Below are positions 51,553 through 59,600 of a stretch of DNA of 64,000 bases, piece after piece (position 1 is the first letter of the stretch; every line of letters begins with the position of its first letter). A program made the translations under genes and the position numbers. The notes beneath the pieces are model-generated. The model had not been told where the DNA came from, ran no database searches, and was given only the letters and a program-made list of their open reading frames with translations. Origin of the DNA: an uncultured Cyclobacteriaceae bacterium (GTDB taxonomy: Bacteria > Bacteroidota > Bacteroidia > Cytophagales > Cyclobacteriaceae). The stretch covers positions 22,495-86,494 of the forward strand of contig CANLOE010000012.1 of the NCBI GenBank assembly GCA_947492745.1, in the 5' to 3' direction.

Positions 51553-53432
51553 AGCTGAACAGTTTTTGAAGAATCCAGAAACAATGACTGTTTTTCATTT
51601 CGAACCTCATTTCCCTTGAGATAGGGCAAGGTTACTTTCCGGTTCTGTATAGCCATTTCCGAGAATTTCTCGAAGATTTCGGCAGTTTGTTCTTTCCTGT
51701 TGACCGGAGTTGCATGAGTGGCTATTTGTTTTAAAAAATCAAAATATGCTTTATCGATGAGCACATCCTCTTCCCATAATGAGTTGCCAAGTTTAGCCGT
51801 TTCTGACCCCAATCCCTTCTTGAACATAAAATAGGAAGCAATCCGTCTTCTGGACTGTTCTATGATACCGGACAGGAACTTCATGGCATCGACTGCGCCG
51901 AGATCGGAATCCAATAGGGCATCGTATACTTTTTGTGTCTGAACAAAACCCTGAGTATGGTTGGTATAGTGTTCTCCATAGATTTCCGGTTGTGCTATGA
52001 TCTTATCGGCCATCGCGGCCATGCAGGTCACGATACTTAGATTGGAGCCGGAAGTGAACCAAGCGTTGATGCCACTTCCTCCTACAAGAGCCCAGTTTTT
52101 TCCGACCAATCTGTCGTAGGCATAATGCTGGGATGGAATGGAAACGATTTCCTTTCTTCTGGGAAAATACTCGGTATAATCCAACCCCCTGTTCTGATAG
52201 GCTTTGCTGAGCAGGGCCATTATCTCCTCTGCGGTTTTATCTCCGATATCCATAGGATTCATGCTGATGCCCACAGAAATATAGTCTCCCAAGGGAATAA
52301 GCCATGAAATTCCTTTTAACCCATCGGTATTGCCTTGAGCTTGCAACAAAGTGGTCGCATGAATCCATGGAACATTGTCAGCATTACAGGAAGTACCCGA
52401 GTTCTTTTTTGAATAATGTGTGAAAAACACGCGGCGTTGCTCATCAAAATTTTTGAAGGGAATATTCATTTTGTTTCCAAGTAGCCGCACGTGATTGGTA
52501 CAATCCCATACGAACGAAGGGACGATAGTAGCATGATCTTTGAGGTGAATGCCATTCACCTGATCTGTTTTTTCATTGAACTCGATATCTGTCACCATAT
52601 CCTGAATCCAATAACACTCTTTTGAACGGCTCACTTCATCATAAAGGGCTCTATCGAAGCCAATACGGTCAACATGTATGAAACTGTTCGTCTGTTCATC
52701 TTTATCATCACTGAAAACCGCTTGTAAGGTCCTGAAGTAATCGAACCTAAGTCCGGATACGCGGTCTCCCATGTAAAATGGTGTTACCTCCTTGGCATAA
52801 AAGTACTGAGCGTAGTCCTTGAATTCTTTGGTAAATTCGATGCTTACCAGCTCTGTCATGGATTCGCCCAATCTTGGGCTATCTTCCAGCATGGGTTTAC
52901 CTATAATGATATGTGCTATTTTTTTCCGGCTCAGCTTACGGCTGATCAACATCCCTGCTATACCTCCTCCGATGATGACGGGAACCTGTTGGGGCAGATT
53001 CCCTTGAGCCATCTCCTTTACTTGGGTCTTAGGTGGCGCAGTATTGGGATCTTCGAACAAAGAATCCACTTCCAAGCTCATCCAATCTGTCTCATTTATC
53101 GTGTTTTCCTTAGTGTTATTGACTTCCAGTGGTAAAGGCGATGAGGAATCCGGGTTTTCCATACGTGCCAGATACGCTTCTGTAGTCTCGGTTTTGTTCG
53201 CGAATAGGTACGTATTGAGTTTTTCGAGTGTGTCGTGTTCAAAGAAGATTCCGGGGTGTATCTCATCATTCAGTGCACTGGAAAGCTTATCTACAAGTTT
53301 GACCAGTTCGACGGAGGTGAACCCTAGATCTTGGATGGGTATATCTGTTTTTATCTGTGTCGTATCTACGGAAAGAATAGTATAAACCATACCTACTATT
53401 CTATCGAGCATTTTCTTTTCTTTGTTCATCAC
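51549..53432 (-). CDS. ACP fused to FAD-dependent halogenase/monooxygenase-like enzyme
   Basis: 627 aa. Residues about 5-75 form an ACP with QDLGFTSVELVKL (Asp of DS replaced by Thr, Ser kept). After a linker of about 70 residues comes a flavoprotein (about 148-520): VPVIIGGGIAGMLISRKL nucleotide fold, then PRLGESMTEL and GISWLIPLGDYISVGI, which align with the RxGES and WxWxIPLxxxxxSVG segments of PKS/NRPS-associated flavin halogenases. The first Trp of WxWxIP is Ile here, so hydroxylation or epoxidation may be as likely as halogenation. It lies between a PKS ending in a bare KS and the giant synthase, and its stop overlaps the latter's start. The ACP probably completes the split module, presenting the chain to its own flavoenzyme before transfer to KS1. 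Confidence 0.85.
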   Translation of the reverse strand: MMNKEKKMLDRIVGMVYTILSVDTTQIKTDIPIQDLGFTSVELVKLVDKLSSALNDEIHPGIFFEHDTLEKLNTYLFANKTETTEAYLARMENPDSSSPLPLEVNNTKENTINETDWMSLEVDSLFEDPNTAPPKTQVKEMAQGNLPQQVPVIIGGGIAGMLISRKLSRKKIAHIIIGKPMLEDSPRLGESMTELVSIEFTKEFKDYAQYFYAKEVTPFYMGDRVSGLRFDYFRTLQAVFSDDKDEQTNSFIHVDRIGFDRALYDEVSRSKECYWIQDMVTDIEFNEKTDQVNGIHLKDHATIVPSFVWDCTNHVRLLGNKMNIPFKNFDEQRRVFFTHYSKKNSGTSCNADNVPWIHATTLLQAQGNTDGLKGISWLIPLGDYISVGISMNPMDIGDKTAEEIMALLSKAYQNRGLDYTEYFPRRKEIVSIPSQHYAYDRLVGKNWALVGGSGINAWFTSGSNLSIVTCMAAMADKIIAQPEIYGEHYTNHTQGFVQTQKVYDALLDSDLGAVDAMKFLSGIIEQSRRRIASYFMFKKGLGSETAKLGNSLWEEDVLIDKAYFDFLKQIATHATPVNRKEQTAEIFEKFSEMAIQNRKVTLPYLKGNEVRNEKQSLFLDSSKTVQL

Positions 53433-53489
53433 CAGTATGTCGTTAAGGTTTATCGGTTATATAATCAGGAAGCAAGAGATTGTACTACA

Positions 53490-53650
53490 GAAGTGATCTG
53501 GACTTTTTGTTTGGCACCGAGAATTTTGGTTTTTGTGTCCTGATGAAGGCTTTTTTCTGTAACATAGCCGAAGCTACGGAACTTGAAAAAGACAAAATCA
53601 GGATGCTAAATGTGAAATCCGCAGGTAAAAGGAAAAGTCCAGATCACTTC
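53490..53650. repeat. 161-bp inverted-repeat element at PKS stop codon
   Basis: A perfect 18-bp inverted repeat (gaagtgatctggactttt at 53490-53507, its reverse complement at 53633-53650) encloses 125 bp without a supported gene. The right arm overlaps the stop codon (TGA) of the 2880-aa PKS. The size and termini are MITE-like, but no target duplication is evident and the sequence is unrelated to the CCCAAA family. A long RNA hairpin in the transcript is another reading. Confidence 0.55.
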
Positions 53651-56600
53651 ACTGTCCGAAGGCATCATAAAATAGCCGCTCAAAGGTATCTCCTTCACTT
53701 TCTTTACTTTCCATTGCCCTGAACCAATGTCTTTTGTTTTCAAAAGGATAGCCAGGGATAGGGATACGTTTCAGGTAGGTATCATCGTGAGGCAAAAGCT
53801 CATCATAGAGTAGGTGTCCTTTGACCCAGTGTTCGGCTATTCTGCTCAAATACCCGATGGTGCTGTCCTTATCCTTTGCGGATACAGGCATCCCATTTTG
53901 TATCTTATCTCCTATACCTTCGGTCAAATAAGCACTAGTGGTGGACCACTTTCCACTATGTTGTATTGCCTTTTGCAGACAAGCTTTCAAAGCGGGTATA
54001 TCTTTGACTACGATAGCCTGTCTATGGCGCATGGGTTCTCGCGCGACCTGGGAGCTATAAGCCATGTTTGCCAAGAGTGCTGTCTCATCTTCTTCTATGC
54101 CCTCCATGGTTTTTATGAAATCCAACCAATCTTTATTGTATTGTTGTAGCGCTTTTCGTGATTTCGCAGAAATCACGAAAAGCCGGTAAGACTCCTTGTC
54201 GGGCGTACTCGCCTCATCACGGTTCTGTTCGGGACTCCTGCTTTCTTCGAGGAGGACGTGAGCATTGACGCCTCCTATCCCTACAGCGTGCAGTGATACC
54301 CTTCTGGAATGGGACCCTTTCTCTGCGGCATCCTCATTGGCTTTCCAGTGGCTCGGTGCTGTAGGGATATAAAAAGGGCTGTTTTCCAAAAATAGAGAAG
54401 GATGCGGTGCTGAAAACCCAGCTACAGGAGGAATCTGACGATGTTTTAGGGCCAAAATGGCTTTTAACAGCGAAGCTATCCCAGAGGCAGCTTCCAAGTG
54501 ACCGATGTTTGGTTTTACCGATCCAATGGCAAGCCGATGGTTTTCATACGCTTCATCGCTCATTGCAGCCTTGAAAAACCTTTTGTAAGCAGCTATTTCA
54601 GCGGCGTCATTGAAGTCGGTGGCTGTACCGTGTGCTTCTATGTACTGTACGGTAGCAGGGTTGATATTTGCCATTTGGAAAGCCTCATGGATGGCATCAC
54701 ATTGGGCCTCAACATTAGGAGCCAGAAACGAGAGTCCTTTATTTCCATTATGGGATATGCCTGTTCCGGCCACAATCGCATGAATGGTATCCTTGTCCTT
54801 TTCGGCCCGCTTTAAGGGCTTCAATACCAGGCAGCCTGCCCCCTCTCCCCGAATATAGCCGTCGGCTTTTTCGTCAAAAGAATACATGGCCCCGGATTTG
54901 CTGAGCAATTGTTCTCTTATCATAAATCCCGAAGGATCCAACAAGAGTTTGACCCCAGCTACGATAGCCACATCACAGGCACCACTGTACAATGCTCTTT
55001 GCGCCTGGTTCAAGGCTACATAGACACTTGAACAGGCATTGTCGATACTTTCGCTGGGTCCTTTGAAATTGCAATAATAGGAAACCATATTGGCAAGCAT
55101 CCCTATGGATAAACCGGCTTCCAAGTCCGGGACCTCACCATTGCTTTTCAATATCACTTCATAATCGCGGGAGTCCGCTGCGATGAACACGCCCACTTTT
55201 TGTTCTGCAAACTTACCGATGGCATAGCCGGCCTGTTCTATGGCGTGCCATATAATGGGCAGTAGCAAACGTAGCTGAGGGTCCATTTGCTGGGCAATCT
55301 TTGGGTCGATTTCCCAGAAAGGGGCATCGAAGCGGTCGATGTCTTCCATCAGTCCTACATGCTTCATACTTTTATGGGCACCATTACATACAATCCCTCT
55401 TTCCTTCCATCGATCTTGTTCGACTTCTTTGATGCTGGATGTCCTATCGATGATATTCTGCCAGAAGGCATCCAGGTCATCAGCATCGGGAAATTTACCT
55501 CCATAGCTGATGATAGCTAGCCTATTCTCATCCTTTGGGCCCTGTTCCTTATCCCTGTGTTGTTCTTCATGTTTTTTTTGCTTCATAAGATTTGCTACTG
55601 GCGATGTTTTGCCGGAAGCCCTGACCTGCGGTAAGGAATGCTGTGCGTTCTCATACAAATGCTCTGCAATCAATGCTACCGTACTCAACTCAAAAAAGGT
55701 AGACCCCGTAAAATCACAGGTATAGGTTGCATTGATTACCCCTGCCAATTGGGCCAGTGTCAGTGAGTCAAATCCATACTCAATCAACTCGGTCGTGGTA
55801 TCGATTTCAGAGTGGTCGATCCCGATTATTTTTGAGATGTCGTTCAAAATGCCATTTTGAATACTTACTTTATCAATGCTCCCTTCCAGAGAAGGTGTAG
55901 ATTCATATCGATCTTTTTTTCCCACCTTGATGTTCAATGACTTTTGAATCTTTTCCGCATTACCGGTGATGATCCCATATTGATGCCCTTTGAACCTCAA
56001 AGCTTCCACAAAGGCCTGAACACCTATGTTGCTTTCCATGGCCAGCATCCCTCTAGTTTTGAACAGCGTATCTTCATAAAGTTCCTCAGGAGACATGCCT
56101 CCCTCTTTCCACAGCGGCCAGTTGATAGCCATGCTTTTCCCGCTTCGGCTGCCTTTCTTGACCATGTCCGCTCTATGATGGGCAAAAATATCCATAAAGG
56201 CATTTCCGGTAGCATAATCTGCCTGTCCTGCATTGCCAAAAGAGGCTACGGATGAAAAGGAAACAAAAAAATCCAGCTCCAAGTCTTTCGTGGCGCGGTC
56301 CAGGTGTATCAGCGAGGCTATTTTGGGCGATAGCACATTCAATGCTTCCGAAGCCGTTTTCTTTATACAATAGTTATCCTGTATCGTTCCGGCACTGTGA
56401 ATAATACCATTGATAGCCCCAAACCTGTCGACAACCTCATCGATCATCTGTTTTGTAGCCGACTCGCTACTGATATCACAGGACAGGTAATGGGCCTGGA
56501 CATTTTTTGAAGAAAGTGCTTCCAGTGCCACTTGTTTTTCGGGCGTGATCGATGACCGTCCTGTTAGGATGACCCGGGCACCAAAATCAGCTCCTATAAA

Positions 56601-59600
56601 TTCGGCAAAAATGCGGCCCAAACTTCCCAAACCTCCGGTAATCAAATAAATACCTTCTTTTTTGATTTTTGGGCCTTCTCCCATGTCATTTGTGTCGACT
56701 TCCTTTTGTGTCAGTACCAATCTGGACAGGTCATGCCGGTACAATACCTCCGAAGCAGTAGTTTCAAAAACAATCTCATTCTCCAGGTGATCCTTTATCA
56801 AATCTACGCTGCGTGTATCCAAGGCCGCATCGAACAGTAGTTTTGTTTTAAAGAAAGGGGATTCGAGTGCTACGGACCGTAACAGCCCCATCAGACTCCT
56901 ATAAGGAAAAGTTGTGCCTCCATAAGGAACATACACGATCAGTTTTTTGGGTCCCGTATCTTTTTCCTTGATCACACGTTTGCAAAACTCCAAAAGTTGC
57001 AGGGTATTGTTTTGAACCTGATTGATTACATCTTTTGCTGGGTGCAGCTCAAAAACAGCATGAACACTATCCAGTTTTTCTATTTCCTGAATGATCTCAT
57101 TACTGTCGGTCGCAACGAAAACAGTGACCTTGTCATCTGATGTTTTTGGTTTATTGGGTATTTTGACAAGTCGTTCCGTCTTCCAATGAGGTGTAAAACG
57201 TACGCTTTCTTTTCCTTCTTTTTCTATACCCTTGTCTCCCTGATGTGTCATCGCGTTTCCTGGTTCTCCCGCAGTAAGTTCACTATGCTGATTTTCAGAT
57301 TTCTCCTGCGAACTCTGGATTTTGGGCAGCCAGCATCTTTTCTGCTCAAAGGGGTAAGTGGGCAAGCTGATCCTCTTGGGAGCATTCTGCGGATAAAGTT
57401 GTCGCCAATCAATATCTCTTCCCTGTACCCAAAAACTGAGCAGGGAGGCACTGTTCTTATTTTCTATGGCTCTGGCTACTTCTTCGTCTCTCCATGTACC
57501 TTCAACGGAATCTGTCTTGATTCCTTTGACATTGTTCGATAGTATCCCCTTGTTATCCCCTTTCAGGTAATTTTTCAGTGTTCTGACCAGCGAGTCATTA
57601 TCTTTGACCGTAAAGGCAAGGCGTTCGTCCATGGCTTCCCTACCTATCTGTAATGTGTAGGCAATATCAGGAAGGTTCAGATTTTTTGAAGCATCTACAT
57701 ACTTTTTCAGGTTTTGAACCTGTTTTTGCAATTGTTCTTTGTTCCTAGCTGACAAAACGATGATAACAGGTGTATGTTCTGTCTGAGGTTTTTGGCCAAG
57801 GCCTAGCTCGGGGACGATATGCTCTTCGATAATGATATGTGCATTGCTCCCACCTGCCCCAAAACTGCTTATTCCTGCTAACCTTGGCTGTCCCCCTTTG
57901 TTTGTCCATTCTTCGGATACCTGTTGTACTTTAAAAGGCGTTTTTTCGAAATCTATATGGGGGTTGAGCTGAGAGGCATGTAATGAAGGTACTAATGTGC
58001 GGTGTTGGAGTTGTAGCAGTACTTTGGTCACCCCGGCTATACCGGCCGCGGATTCGGCATGACCAATATTCGATTTTACGGAACCGATACTACAGTACTG
58101 CTTATTCTCTGATAGAAACGCTTTTGTCAGGCCTTTGATTTCGATAGGGTCTCCCAAGCTCGTCCCCGTACCATGGGCTTCGATATAGCTGAAATCCTCA
58201 GGCCTTACTCGGGCTTTCTCTATTGCTTCCCTGATCGTAGCGGATTGGGCGTTTGGATTGGGGACTGTATAGCCATTGGTTTTGCCTCCATGATTGATGC
58301 TTGTTCCTTTGATGACGCCGTATATATGGTCACCTTCCGCTAAGGCCCGGCGCAGTGGCTTTAATACAATAGCACCCACACCTTCTGCGGGGACATAGCC
58401 GTTTCCTTCTTTTCCAAAGCTCTCACACCTGCCCCTGCTGGATAAAAACTGCTTCTGGCACAGCATAAGGTATTTGTAAGGGTGGGTACATATGTTCACC
58501 CCTCCTGCGATGGCCACTTGAGCATCTCCGGTGAGCAACCCTTGGCATGCCATATGGATTGCCGTTAAGGAGGAGGAACACATCGTATCCAGCGTAATAC
58601 TGGGGCCTTGAAAATCAAAAAAATACGAAACGCGATTGGCTATATTACCATCAATACCATCGGGTAGGGGGTCTCCATTTTCAAATTGTTGTACTCCTAG
58701 CAAGGAGTAGTCCTGAAACATTACTCCTGCATATACCCCTACTTTGTCCGCACTTTTTTCTTTGTTTTCCTTTTTCCCTTGTAGCCGGGCACTTGTATAC
58801 CCGGCGTCTTCTATGGCTTCCCACACGGTCTGTATGAAAAGACGCTCTTGCGGGTCCATCAGTTGGGCTTCATTGGGCGAGATATTAAAAAACAAGGGGT
58901 CGAACTTATCGATGCCTTCCATAAAGCCTCCCCACTTGCTATAGCTTTTGCCCATAATTTCTTTTTCGCTTGTGTAAAAGTCTTTGATTTCCCAACGGTC
59001 TCTGGGAATTTCGGTGATGGAATCCCTACCTTGCCTTAAGTTTTCCCAAAATTCATGGATATCGGTCGCTCCCGGGTAGCGACCGCTTAGTCCAATAATG
59101 GCTACGGAATCTGGGCTATTGTCTTTAATACCTTTATCTATTGGTAACGGTATCCTGTCCTCTAAGGATGAAAAACGTGGTCTGCCTTCATTGTGCCTCA
59201 TCAGCTTCTCTTTCTGTTGAGGTTGAGCATCTGTCGAAGTATGGCTGAGTCCGAGCAGTTTCTCAGAGTGCTCTTGGATGAAATAGTCTACCAATTCGTT
59301 CAATGTCAGGTACTCGAAAAATAAAGTCCGGTCCAGCCTTCCAAATACGCCTTCCAGTACATTGGTAAGGCGGTTCACCATAAATGAGTCTATGCCATAT
59401 TTTTCAAAGGGTACGTTCAATTCCAGTTCTTCCTTGGTCAACTGTAACTCTTTGCTCAGTAGTCCTTTGAAATAGTCCGCTGTTTTTCTCTTCAAGGTAT
59501 TTTCACCGGTATCGCCCAGCTCACTTATCGTATCTCCAGCCTCAAGGGCGCTATGTCCTAAACTATTTTTCACCTGCTTTTGTGCCTGAAGTTTATCGTT

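Noticed and set aside
49270..50530. KS1 of the giant as a non-elongating KS0
   Set aside because: Its motifs diverge, but the cysteine and both histidines can be placed, so loss of condensation cannot be claimed from sequence alone.
53480..53722. 80-codon plus-strand frame over the gene junction
   Set aside because: It spans the inverted-repeat element and runs into the PKS gene antisense; no protein features.
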